A stretch of 48,667 bases of DNA from Ectothiorhodospiraceae bacterium WFHF3C12 (GTDB lineage: Bacteria > Pseudomonadota > Gammaproteobacteria > Nitrococcales > Nitrococcaceae), in assembly GCA_013519935.1 (NCBI GenBank), contig JACDUA010000030.1, positions 1 through 48,667 of the forward strand, given 5' to 3'. Shown here in pieces: positions 1-6,764 of this stretch. The position numbers and the translations under genes were made by a program. The stretch's first letter is position 1. Each line of letters starts with the position of its first letter. The notes under the pieces were generated by a model. That model worked only from the letters and a program-made list of their open reading frames with translations, was not told the origin of the DNA and did not search any database.

Positions 1-107
1 AACCCGAGCCGGAACCCGAGCCGGAACCCGAGCCGGAACCCGAGCCGGAACCCGAGCCGGAACCCGAGCCGGAACCCGAGCCGGAACCCGAGCCGGAACC
101 CGAGCCG
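1..107 (+). repeat. 12-bp tandem repeat coding Pro-Glu-Pro-Glu
   Basis: Nine head-to-tail copies of aacccgagccgg are present; the last differs in its final base. In the TonB frame each unit encodes PEPE. The true copy number is unknown because the array runs off the left edge. In-frame units allow length change without breaking the gene. Confidence 0.95.
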
Positions 108-590
108 ATTCCGGAAGCCGCGACTTCGCAGCCGTCACCGGAAGCCGCGACTTCGCAGCCGTCACCGGAAGCCGCGACTTCGCAGCCGTCACCGGACGCG
201 CCCGTCGAAAGCGCCCAGGAAACGCCGGACCGGTCCGGTGAGTCGACCCAGTCCGGCACCGGCGGCAGCGAGGATGACCCCGCCTTCGGCGGCGCACCGG
301 GTGCGGTGCAGGATTACCTCAGCGAGGTTCGGGCGTGGCTGCAGCGGCACAAGCGCTACCCGGCACGCGCGCGGATGCGACGCCAGGAGGGCGTGGTCAA
401 TCTGCGCCTGGTGCTGCGCCGGGATGGCGAGATCCTGGAGGCCAGCATCGTGGGCAGCTCGGGCCATGGCGCACTGGACGACGAGGCGCTCGCCATGGCG
501 CGGCGCGCCAGCCCGGTACCGCCTTTCCCGGAAGAAAGCGAGGCCGAGACCGTCAGCGTCACCGTGCCGGTGGCCTTCAACCTGCGCTGA
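1..590 (+). CDS. tonB: TonB energy transducer, 3' part (5' end outside window)
   Basis: TonB couples the inner-membrane proton gradient, through ExbB/ExbD, to TonB-dependent outer-membrane receptors. The reading frame is open from base 3, so the N-terminal membrane anchor lies upstream of the window. What is visible is a Pro-Glu repeat linker (bases 1-107), three copies of a 9-residue unit beginning PEAATSQPS (111-191), an acidic Gly/Ser spacer, and then a C-terminal domain from about base 300. That domain has the family pattern: RYPARAR, a segment like GVVNLRLVLRRDGEI, SSGHGALDDEA and a final PFPEE. The Pro/Glu-rich linker is typical of a periplasm-spanning TonB. ExbB/ExbD are not in the window. 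An unrelated protein with a TonB C-terminal domain is less likely. Confidence 0.88.
   Translation, partial: PEPEPEPEPEPEPEPEPEPEPEPEPEPEPEPEPEPIPEAATSQPSPEAATSQPSPEAATSQPSPDAPVESAQETPDRSGESTQSGTGGSEDDPAFGGAPGAVQDYLSEVRAWLQRHKRYPARARMRRQEGVVNLRLVLRRDGEILEASIVGSSGHGALDDEALAMARRASPVPPFPEESEAETVSVTVPVAFNLR
111..191 (+). repeat. 27-bp tandem repeat, three identical copies
   Basis: Three identical 27-bp copies start at 111, 138 and 165. Each encodes nine residues, PEAATSQPS, in the TonB linker. Identical copies without synonymous differences suggest recent slippage or duplication. Confidence 0.95.
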
Positions 591-613
591 GCTTCACGAG
601 CGGTCCCGGAAGC

Positions 614-1543
614 TCAGCTTGCCCTTGCCGGGTCGGCGGCGATACGCCAGACCGGTTCGCTGCCCAGCTTTTCGGCCAGGTAGTCGACGAATACACGCAC
701 CTTGGCGGAGACGTGGCGGGTATAGGGATAGACGGCGTAGACGTTGATATCCATGGTGGTGAAATCCGTCAGCAGCCGCTCCACGCGTCCTTCACGAACC
801 GCCTGGTAGGCGATGAAGTCCGGCATCAGCACGATGCCCTCGCCCTGGCAGGCCGCTTCCAGCAGCAACTCGCCGTTGTTGGCGCGCAGGTTGCCGTGAA
901 CCGAGACGCGGTGTTCCTGGCCGTCCGGATCGATGAACCGCCATTCCTTGGTCTGCCGCGCGTAGGCGTAGATGAGGCAGTTGTGCCGGGCCAGGTCCTC
1001 CGGCCGGCCGGGCCGGCCGTGCCGCGCCAGGTAGTCCGGTGACGCGCACAGCCAGCTGGTGCAGGGTGCCAGTCGCCGGGCCATCAGCGTGGAGTCCTCC
1101 AGCTGGGTGATGCGCACGGCGGCGTCGAAGCCCTCGTCCACCAGGTCCACGAACCGGTCGTTCAGGGTGACCTCGACCTCCATCTCCGGATAGCGCCGAA
1201 GGAACTCGGGCAGCAGCGGCGTCATGTGGAGCAAGCCGAAGGATACGGGGACGTTGATTCGCAGGATGCCGCGGGGGTTGGCGGTGAGCTCGGTGATGGC
1301 GCGCTCGGCGTCCTCCAGCTCGTCAAGGATGGTGACGCAGCGTTCCAGGTAGCGCTGGCCCGCCTCGGTCAGGCTCAACCGGCGAGTGGTCCGGTTGAGC
1401 AACCGAACGCCCAGGTGCTGTTCCAGGGCCTGAACCTGTTTGCTGACCACGGACTTCGACAGGCCGAGAATGCGCCCGGCAGCCGAGAAGCCGCCCTCCT
1501 CGGCGACGCGTCGGAAGACTTCCATACTGTGCAGGCGGTCCAT
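614..1543 (-). CDS. LysR-family transcriptional regulator of a quinone-response pair
   Basis: A 309-residue LysR-type regulator of normal family length. Residues 1-60 form the winged helix-turn-helix (FRRVAEEGGFSAAGR, then LGLSKSVVSKQVQALE and a wing near RLLNRTTRRLSLTEAG). The remainder is the periplasmic-binding-like effector domain. The start at 1543 is preceded on its strand by GGGAAG. It is transcribed away from wrbA and the glutathionyl-hydroquinone reductase gene, the usual arrangement for a LysR protein controlling its neighbour. E. coli YhaJ, a quinol-responsive LysR protein next to yqjG, is a plausible functional analogue. The inducer cannot be read from the sequence; quinones are inferred from the target genes. 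Confidence 0.9.
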   Translation of the reverse strand: MDRLHSMEVFRRVAEEGGFSAAGRILGLSKSVVSKQVQALEQHLGVRLLNRTTRRLSLTEAGQRYLERCVTILDELEDAERAITELTANPRGILRINVPVSFGLLHMTPLLPEFLRRYPEMEVEVTLNDRFVDLVDEGFDAAVRITQLEDSTLMARRLAPCTSWLCASPDYLARHGRPGRPEDLARHNCLIYAYARQTKEWRFIDPDGQEHRVSVHGNLRANNGELLLEAACQGEGIVLMPDFIAYQAVREGRVERLLTDFTTMDINVYAVYPYTRHVSAKVRVFVDYLAEKLGSEPVWRIAADPARAS

Positions 1544-1577
1544 AGCATGCTTCCCAGGGCGTTATAGTTTCTAAATC

Positions 1578-1667
1578 GAAAACAATGAGTTGACTGTTCC
1601 TCTAATTGTTTTCCCTTAGGCGAAAACCTAGGCTGGGCAAATCCTTCAGTCAACCGAGGTTTTCGCC
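1578..1667. promoter_or_regulatory. Divergent lysR/wrbA control region with two perfect inverted repeats
   Basis: The 124-base gap holds two nested dyads sharing a GAAAAC core. The first is GAAAACAAT at 1578-1586 with ATTGTTTTC at 1605-1613. The second is GGCGAAAACCT at 1619-1629 with AGGTTTTCGCC at 1657-1667, ending at the base before the wrbA ATG. TTGACT at 1590-1595 could be a -35 for the plus strand, but I see no good -10 at standard spacing. LysR regulators usually bind dyads in such gaps, so these are the best operator candidates. The second arm could also fold in RNA over the wrbA ribosome-binding region. Confidence 0.6.
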
Positions 1668-2267
1668 ATGACACGCGTTCTGATTCTTTATTACAGCATG
1701 TACGGGCACATCGAAACGCTGGCCGAGGCCATGGCGGAGGGGGTGACCGAGGTCGAAGGCGTCGAGGTCGCCATCAAGCGCGTGCCCGAGCTCATGCCCG
1801 AGGAAGTGGCCCGGCGGGCGGGCGCCAAACTGGACCAGTCGGCGCCCATCGCCACCATCGACGAGCTACCCGACTACGACGCCATCATTCTGGGCAGTCC
1901 CACCCGGTTCGGGAACATGGCTGCCCAGCTGCGCAACTTCCTGGATCAGACCGGCGGGCTCTGGGCGGGCGGCAAGCTCATTGGCAAGGTGGGCAGTGCA
2001 TTCACCAGCACGGCCTCGCAGCACGGCGGGCAGGAGACGACCCTGCAGTCCATGCAGACCACGCTGATGCACCACGGCATGGTCATCGTCGGCGTGCCCT
2101 ACAGCTGTCCGGAGCTGACGAACCTGGATGAGATCTCCGGCGGCACGCCCTACGGGGCCAGCACCATCGCCGCCGGCGACGGCAGCCGCCAGCCCAGCGG
2201 CAACGAGCTCGCCATCGCCCGCTTCCAGGGGCGGCACGTCGCCGGGATCGCGGCGAAGCTGGCCTGA
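1668..2267 (+). CDS. wrbA: NAD(P)H:quinone oxidoreductase WrbA
   Basis: A 199-residue flavodoxin-fold FMN protein that reduces quinones by two electrons at the expense of NAD(P)H, avoiding semiquinone radicals; cytoplasmic. The N terminus ([21 protein letters not shown]) is the FMN phosphate loop of the WrbA family. [20 protein letters not shown] and [14 protein letters not shown] are the other hallmark segments. Length matches E. coli WrbA (198). It is the first gene of a probable two-gene unit with the glutathionyl-hydroquinone reductase, divergent from the LysR gene, so induction by quinones is likely. No truncation or odd residues seen. Confidence 0.95.
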   Translation: MTRVLILYYSMYGHIETLAEAMAEGVTEVEGVEVAIKRVPELMPEEVARRAGAKLDQSAPIATIDELPDYDAIILGSPTRFGNMAAQLRNFLDQTGGLWAGGKLIGKVGSAFTSTASQHGGQETTLQSMQTTLMHHGMVIVGVPYSCPELTNLDEISGGTPYGASTIAAGDGSRQPSGNELAIARFQGRHVAGIAAKLA

Positions 2268-2290
2268 TCGGGGCCGGACATTCACCAGTG

Positions 2291-2312
2291 ACCCGGCGCC
2301 ATCGCGCCGGGT
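2291..2312 (+). other. Intercistronic hairpin in the wrbA-yqjG gap
   Basis: ACCCGGCGC (2291-2299) and GCGCCGGGT (2304-2312) form a perfect 9-bp stem with a CATC loop. No T-run follows, and the ribosome-binding purines of the next gene come directly after. It is more likely an mRNA-stabilising or translation-modulating stem than a terminator. Confidence 0.55.
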
Positions 2313-2327
2313 CCGAGGGAGGACATC

Positions 2328-3278
2328 ATGGGGCTGCTCGTAGAAGGTATCTGGCGCGACCAGTGGTACGACACGGAAAAGCACGGCGGGCGTTTCGTGC
2401 GTCCGCAGACCCAGTTTCGTGACTGGGTCGGGCCGGCGGGGCGCTTTCCGGCCGAGGCGGGGCGCTACCATCTGTACGTCTCGCTGGCGTGTCCGTGGGC
2501 GCACCGGGCCCTGATCATGCGCAAGCTCAAGGGGCTCGAAGACGTAATCTCCTATAGCGTCGTCCACCCCTATATGGGCGATCAGGGCTGGCAGTTCGAT
2601 TCCAGCTACCCCGGGTGCACCGACGATCCGGTCAACGGTGCCGCATTCATGCACGAAATCTATACCCGGGCCCAGAGCGACTATACCGGCCGGGTGACGG
2701 TGCCCGTCCTGTGGGACCGGGAAACCGGCACCATCGTCAACAACGAGTCGGCGGACCTGGTGCGCATCCTCAACAGCGGCTTCCAGTCGCTGGCCGGAGA
2801 TGATCAGGATTACTACCCCGAGCCGCTGCGGGAGGCGATCGACGCCGTTAACGCCGATGTCTACGACCGGGTCAACAACGGGGTCTACAAGGCCGGTTTC
2901 GCGACCCGGCAGAGCGCCTACGAGGAGGCGGTCCACGCCCTGTTCGATGCCCTGGACGCGCTGGAGGAGCGGCTGTCCAGGCAGCGGTTCCTGGTCGGTG
3001 AACGAATGACCGAGGCGGACGTGCGGCTGTTCACCACGCTGGTGCGCTTCGATCCGGTCTATGTCAGTCACTTCAAGTGCAATATCCGCCGCCTGGTGGA
3101 TTACCCCAATCTCTGGGGGTTTGCCCGGGACGTCTACCAGACGCCGGGGGTGGCCGAGACGGTCAACTTCGATCACATCAAGCGCCACTACTTCACCAGT
3201 CACCCGATGATCAATCCCACCGGCATCATTCCGGCGGGGCCGGCCGTCGACTTCGACGCCCCCCACGGCCGCGGCTGA
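2328..3278 (+). CDS. yqjG: Glutathionyl-hydroquinone reductase (YqjG/Xi-class GST)
   Basis: A 316-residue Xi-class glutathione transferase that removes glutathione from glutathionyl-hydroquinones. The catalytic cysteine lies in ACPWAHRAL near residue 55, the CPWAHR motif of the family. SVVHPYMGDQGW, VPVLWDRETGTIVNNES (glutathione-binding thioredoxin half) and the all-helical half with MTEADVRLFTTLVRFDPVY follow the family order, ending in the conserved HPMINPTGIIP-type tail. GAGGGAGG at about 2314-2323 is a strong ribosome-binding site before the ATG at 2328. It lies 60 bases downstream of wrbA on the same strand: WrbA reduces free quinones and this enzyme rescues the thiol adducts. Confidence 0.95.
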   Translation: MGLLVEGIWRDQWYDTEKHGGRFVRPQTQFRDWVGPAGRFPAEAGRYHLYVSLACPWAHRALIMRKLKGLEDVISYSVVHPYMGDQGWQFDSSYPGCTDDPVNGAAFMHEIYTRAQSDYTGRVTVPVLWDRETGTIVNNESADLVRILNSGFQSLAGDDQDYYPEPLREAIDAVNADVYDRVNNGVYKAGFATRQSAYEEAVHALFDALDALEERLSRQRFLVGERMTEADVRLFTTLVRFDPVYVSHFKCNIRRLVDYPNLWGFARDVYQTPGVAETVNFDHIKRHYFTSHPMINPTGIIPAGPAVDFDAPHGRG

Positions 3279-3410
3279 CCGGCTGCGCTCGCCGGGGCCC
3301 GGGCAGGGCGGGAGGATGCGGTGGCCGTGAATGTGATAAATTTACCGGCCCATCAATCTGCGCCCGCGAGGCCGGCCGCCGGCGGGCGGCCGTCGGTACG
3401 AGGAAACAGC

Positions 3411-4046
3411 TTGTCAGCCAACAAGACCCAAGTCGCGGACACGGCCGTCGAGCACGTCGCCGAGGCGGACCTGCCGACACCCTGGGGCGTGTTCCGCCTG
3501 CACGGTTTCCGCGAGCGGGCCAATGGCAAGGAACACGTGGCCATCACCATGGGCCGTTGGGAGGCGGGCGACGCGGTGCTGGTGCGGGTGCACTCGGAGT
3601 GTCTCACGGGGGATGCCCTGTTCAGCCAGCGTTGCGACTGCGGGCCGCAGCTGGAGGCGGCCATGCGCCAGATCGCCGAGGCCGGTGCCGGCGCGGTGGT
3701 GTACCTGCGCCAGGAAGGCCGGGGTATTGGCCTGATCAACAAGATCCGCGCCTACGCCCTGCAGGACACCGGCGCCGACACGGTGCAGGCCAACGAGGCG
3801 CTGGGCTTCATGGCCGATGCCCGCGATTACGGTGCGGCGGCCGGCATTCTGCGCGGCCTTGCCATCACCCAGCTGCGGCTGCTGACCAACAACCCCGCCA
3901 AGGTCGACGGGCTGACCGCCCACGGCTTGACCGTGACCGAGCGGTTGCCGTTGCGCGCCGGGCACAACCCCCACAACCGCGCGTACCTGGAAGCGAAGGC
4001 CGCCTATTTCGGGCATCGCTTCGACGCCGACGAGCACGAGCCGTAG
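3411..4046 (+). CDS. ribA: GTP cyclohydrolase II
   Basis: Converts GTP to 2,5-diamino-6-ribosylamino-pyrimidinone phosphate with loss of formate and pyrophosphate, the first committed step of riboflavin synthesis; cytoplasmic. The zinc site is clear: SECLTGDALFSQRCDCGPQL carries the three cysteines, and RQEGRGIGLINKIRAYALQD is the GTP-binding and catalytic segment. I chose TTG at 3411 because AGGAAA lies just upstream and the product (211 residues) fits the usual 195-215. A GTG at 3321 behind GGAGG would add 30 poorly conserved residues and cannot be excluded. It is a stand-alone RibA without a DHBP synthase domain. No FMN riboswitch is visible upstream. Its position next to FMN-dependent WrbA may be coincidental. 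Confidence 0.92.
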   Translation: MSANKTQVADTAVEHVAEADLPTPWGVFRLHGFRERANGKEHVAITMGRWEAGDAVLVRVHSECLTGDALFSQRCDCGPQLEAAMRQIAEAGAGAVVYLRQEGRGIGLINKIRAYALQDTGADTVQANEALGFMADARDYGAAAGILRGLAITQLRLLTNNPAKVDGLTAHGLTVTERLPLRAGHNPHNRAYLEAKAAYFGHRFDADEHEP

Positions 4047-4085
4047 CGCGATTGGCTTCCGGGATGCCTCCGAAGCCGCCCGCCA

Positions 4086-4109
4086 GGAATGTGAGATAAC
4101 GCACATTCC
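4086..4109. promoter_or_regulatory. CRP/Vfr-like palindrome upstream of a small membrane protein gene
   Basis: GGAATGTG and CACATTCC form a perfect 8-bp dyad with an 8-base spacer. The inner part, TGTGA-N6-GCACA, matches the CRP consensus TGTGA-N6-TCACA at 9 of 10 positions, and the flanking AAT/ATT also fit. It lies about 80 bases before the start at 4187. A second weaker dyad, ATTGCGCC/GGTGCAAT with one mismatch, follows at 4111-4132. Confidence 0.5.
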
Positions 4110-4186
4110 AATTGCGCCTCACGCGGTGCAATAAGGATCGGTCACGGCGGTGCTCGTCGTCGCGACACGTTTCGTTTGGGGGTGCA

Positions 4187-4654
4187 ATGTCCGATCTCAC
4201 GCTTCGAGGCGTCAGCGGTGTAGTGCTGGCGCCGGCGGCCGCCTCGGCCGCGGGGCTCGGTGTCCTCGCCTATATCGCCGACGGCCTTGGAGAGCGCGGC
4301 GCTGTCGCCGTCGCGGTGCTGCAGGGCGTCGCGGTGGCCGCCGGATTGATCGCCGCGGCGGTCGTGGGCAGCCGCCGGCTGACATTGCGCCGTGGCGTAC
4401 TGAGCTACCGCAGTCTTTCGAGGCGGCTGCGCTGGCATGCCGCGGACGTCGTCGCCGTCACCTACGAGGGCCACCCCTCCCAGGGCTGGCACGCCCATAT
4501 CACCCTTCACCACGCGGACGGCGAGCAGCTGGCGCTCAACGTCTACCTCTGGCATCAGAGCCAGGTCGCCGCTTTGCTGCAATTGCTTGCCGCCGCCAAT
4601 CCGGCCCTTCGCCTCACCCCGGCTACCCGCGGCTACCTGGCGGTGGTGCGCTAG
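4187..4654 (+). CDS. Small membrane protein, two helices plus PH-like domain, unknown function
   Basis: A 155-residue protein I cannot name. Two hydrophobic segments (about residues 10-30 and 38-60) are followed by a soluble part beginning RRLTLRRGVLSYRSLSRRL. That part reads like the beta strands of a bacterial PH-like domain and ends in a helix (SQVAALLQLLAAAN). I chose ATG 4187, preceded by GGGGGTGCA, over an upstream ATG at 4112 because the extra residues are polar, non-conserved in character, and overlap the palindromes. The 10806-11417 gene has the same layout. Such proteins are usually cytoplasm-facing inner-membrane proteins; no enzymatic motif is present. Confidence 0.7.
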   Translation: MSDLTLRGVSGVVLAPAAASAAGLGVLAYIADGLGERGAVAVAVLQGVAVAAGLIAAAVVGSRRLTLRRGVLSYRSLSRRLRWHAADVVAVTYEGHPSQGWHAHITLHHADGEQLALNVYLWHQSQVAALLQLLAAANPALRLTPATRGYLAVVR

Positions 4655-5020
4655 AGTAGCCCATGACCTGTCGGTCGGATGGGCTTGCCATCCGAGGCTG
4701 GTGATCGCCCGCCGGGTGTCGGCGCCGGCTGCGCCGGTGCCGACCCTGGGGTGGGAGCAGCCCCTCGCATCCCTGGGTCATCGATCCCGTCCCCGTGAGG
4801 ATGCAGTCCCCCGATCGAGGCTTCGGGCCGCTCAGCGACAGGACTGTGGGAGGCGCGTCCCCGCGGCGACACCGAAGCGTGGGTCGGACGGGCTTGCCGT
4901 CCGACGATGATGATCCTCCGCGGGGTGTCGGCGCCGGCTGCGCCGGTGCCGACCTACTCCTGCTACGCATGTGCCCACAGTATTCCCGAATCCGCCGAGC
5001 GTCCGGGCGACGGGTGGCGA
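4655..5020. repeat. Non-coding island of paired palindromic repeats
   Basis: No convincing gene. Two stem-loops share a GCTTG loop: TCGGATGG/CCATCCGA at 4675-4695 and GTCGGACGG/CCGTCCGAC at 4883-4905. A 32-base element containing GTCGGCGCCGGC-TGC-GCCGGTGCCGAC occurs at 4714-4745 and again, identically, at 4923-4954; it is itself a near-perfect dyad. A degenerate member of the GTGGGAGCGG-type REP element seen near 23.8 kb is at 4846-4869. The order small stem then large stem is repeated, so the island looks like two copies of a roughly 210-bp composite unit, in the manner of REP/BIME elements. Confidence 0.75.
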
Positions 5021-5062
5021 TTGACCATGTTATGTCGGAGTGATATATGTCGGCCCGACATA
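5021..5062 (+). promoter_or_regulatory. padR promoter overlapped by a PadR-type operator
   Basis: TTGACC (5021-5026) and TATATG (5044-5049), 17 bases apart, make a good sigma-70 promoter. A perfect 17-base palindrome, TATGTCGGCCCGACATA, covers 5046-5062, over the -10 and the start point. A further direct half-site TATGTCGG lies at 5031-5038 inside the spacer. A repressor bound here would block transcription, which fits autoregulation by the PadR protein encoded 17 bases downstream. Confidence 0.8.
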
Positions 5063-5078
5063 ACCAACCAGGTCGAAC

Positions 5079-5630
5079 ATGGATACGCGAACCCTTTGCC
5101 TGGCCGTTCTCACGGACGGCCCCGCCAGCGGCTACGAGATCAAGAAGGCCTTCGAGGAGCACTTCGGTTATTTCCTCGACGTCAGCCATGGCGCGATCTA
5201 TCCCGCACTGGCGGACATGCGGGAACAGGGCCTGGTCGAATGCGAGGAGGTTCGTCAGGACGGCAAACCGGACAAGAAGCTCTATCGCCTGACCGAAGCG
5301 GGCCGGACGGCCCTGGCGGAGGGGCTCGCCCGGTCGCCGGGCCGACACCGGGTGCGCTCGGAGTTCGTCGCGCTGTTGATCTTCTCGGAGTTCCTGCCCG
5401 CCGATCGGATTCGCTCACTCATCGACGCGCGGCTCGACGAATGGCGGGGGATGCGCGAGCTCGCGCAATGTCCGCCGGATAACGTCAGCGAACAGCGCGC
5501 CGGCGTACACTTCGCCATGGGCCTGTGCGACGCGATCCTGCAGGCCGGCGTCGACTACCTGGAGCGCAACCGCGACTGGCTGGAATCGTCGCTGCAGGCC
5601 GAAGCAGCTTCCAAGGGAGGAAAGACGTGA
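5079..5630 (+). CDS. PadR-family transcriptional repressor of the adjacent efflux genes
   Basis: A 183-residue PadR regulator. The N-terminal winged helix is typical: CLAVLTDGPASGYEIKKAFE, then a recognition region with SHGAIYPALADMREQGLVE and the wing QDGKPDKKLYRLTEAGR. The C-terminal half is helical and fits the dimerisation and ligand-sensing domain of the longer PadR (Vir) class. The stop overlaps the GTG start of the membrane-fusion gene (GTGA), so the three genes form one operon under the promoter at 5021-5049. PadR repressors commonly control drug or phenolic efflux and detoxification genes. The ligand is not deducible. Confidence 0.93.
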   Translation: MDTRTLCLAVLTDGPASGYEIKKAFEEHFGYFLDVSHGAIYPALADMREQGLVECEEVRQDGKPDKKLYRLTEAGRTALAEGLARSPGRHRVRSEFVALLIFSEFLPADRIRSLIDARLDEWRGMRELAQCPPDNVSEQRAGVHFAMGLCDAILQAGVDYLERNRDWLESSLQAEAASKGGKT

Positions 5631-6754
5631 ACGCCAAATCCTATGTGATCGCGATCGCGCTGGCGATGGTGATCGGGCTATGGATGGCCAGTGGCTACCT
5701 GGTGGGGGATAGCCAGGGCTCCATGGCCGAGGGCAGCGCCGACGAGCCCCCCTCGGTCGAGCCCATGACGGTCGAGGTGCGCACCCAGACGGCTCAGCGC
5801 GTGAGCCGGCGCCTGGAGGCCCAGGGCGAGGCCCTCGCCAATCGCCGCGTGACCCTGCGCGGCGAGACCAGTGGCCGGGTGGTGGAGATCAAGGTGGAGC
5901 GTGGCGCGACGGTCGAGGCGGGCCAGCCTCTGGTCGAGCTCGCCATGAACGACCGCCGGGCCCGTCTGGAACGGGCCCGGGCCCTGGTGGCCCAGCGCGA
6001 GGCGGATTACAAGGCCGCCGAGCAGCTCGGGCGCAGCGGGTTCCAGTCGGAATCCGAACGGCGGCAGGCCTTCGCCGCCCTGCAGTCGGCCCGGGCCGAG
6101 CTGGAGTCGATCCAGGAGGACATCGCCAATACGACGATCCGCGCACCGTTCGCCGGCGTGGTCGAGGACCGGATGGTGGAGCTGGGCGATTACATAACGG
6201 CGGGCGATGGCGTGGCGATGCTGGTGGACAAGGACCCCCTGCGCGTTCGGGTGGACATCGCCCAGCAGCAGATCCGCAAGCTCGAGCGCGGCGCCGAGGC
6301 CCGTATCGAGCTGGCCACCGGCGATTCCCTGACCGGCCGGGTCACCTACATCTCGCCGCGGGCCAGCGAGGGCACGCATACCTTCCCGGTGGACATCACG
6401 GCGGCGAATCCCGACGGCCTGCCCGCCGGCGTCAGCGCCACCGTTACCCTGCCTCTGGAGAGCGAGCAGGCGCACTTCATTTCGCCGGCGCTGCTGGCGC
6501 TGGATACCGACGGCACCCTGGGTGCCAAGACCGTCACCGACGACGGCCGGGTGCGCTTCAACCCGGTCGCCATCGTGCGCACCGAGCGGGACGGCGTCTG
6601 GGTCACGGGGCTGCCCGCCCAGGCCCGAATCATCACCCGGGGGCAGGGCTTCGTCCGCGACGGCGAGCCGGTGCGCACCGTCACCGCGGCGGAGTCGGAG
6701 CTGGACCTCGACCCGGCGGCGGGTGAGCGCCCGGCGATAACCGGCGAGGGCTGA
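5627..6754 (+). CDS. RND efflux periplasmic adaptor (membrane fusion protein)
   Basis: A 375-residue HlyD/AcrA-type adaptor linking an inner-membrane RND pump to an outer-membrane channel. Residues 6-24 are a hydrophobic N-terminal anchor. A lipoyl half-motif (RGETSGRVVEIKVERGATVE), an alpha-helical hairpin (LERARALVAQREADYKAAEQ), the second lipoyl half (IRAPFAGVVEDRMVELGDYI) and beta-barrel and membrane-proximal strands follow in the usual order. The GTG start at 5627 has GGGAGG upstream and overlaps the padR stop by four bases. No outer-membrane factor gene is adjacent, so a TolC-like channel must be supplied from elsewhere. Confidence 0.92.
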   Translation: MNAKSYVIAIALAMVIGLWMASGYLVGDSQGSMAEGSADEPPSVEPMTVEVRTQTAQRVSRRLEAQGEALANRRVTLRGETSGRVVEIKVERGATVEAGQPLVELAMNDRRARLERARALVAQREADYKAAEQLGRSGFQSESERRQAFAALQSARAELESIQEDIANTTIRAPFAGVVEDRMVELGDYITAGDGVAMLVDKDPLRVRVDIAQQQIRKLERGAEARIELATGDSLTGRVTYISPRASEGTHTFPVDITAANPDGLPAGVSATVTLPLESEQAHFISPALLALDTDGTLGAKTVTDDGRVRFNPVAIVRTERDGVWVTGLPAQARIITRGQGFVRDGEPVRTVTAAESELDLDPAAGERPAITGEG

Positions 6755-6764
6755 GAGCCAGACC

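Noticed and set aside
1-191. CRISPR-like repeats at the left edge
   Set aside because: Repeats are contiguous, without spacers, and encode a Pro/Glu linker in frame with a TonB domain.
3321-3410. N-terminal extension of GTP cyclohydrolase II from GTG 3321
   Set aside because: It has a possible GGAGG, but the extra 30 residues are not family-like, and TTG 3411 with AGGAAA gives the normal length. Not fully excluded.
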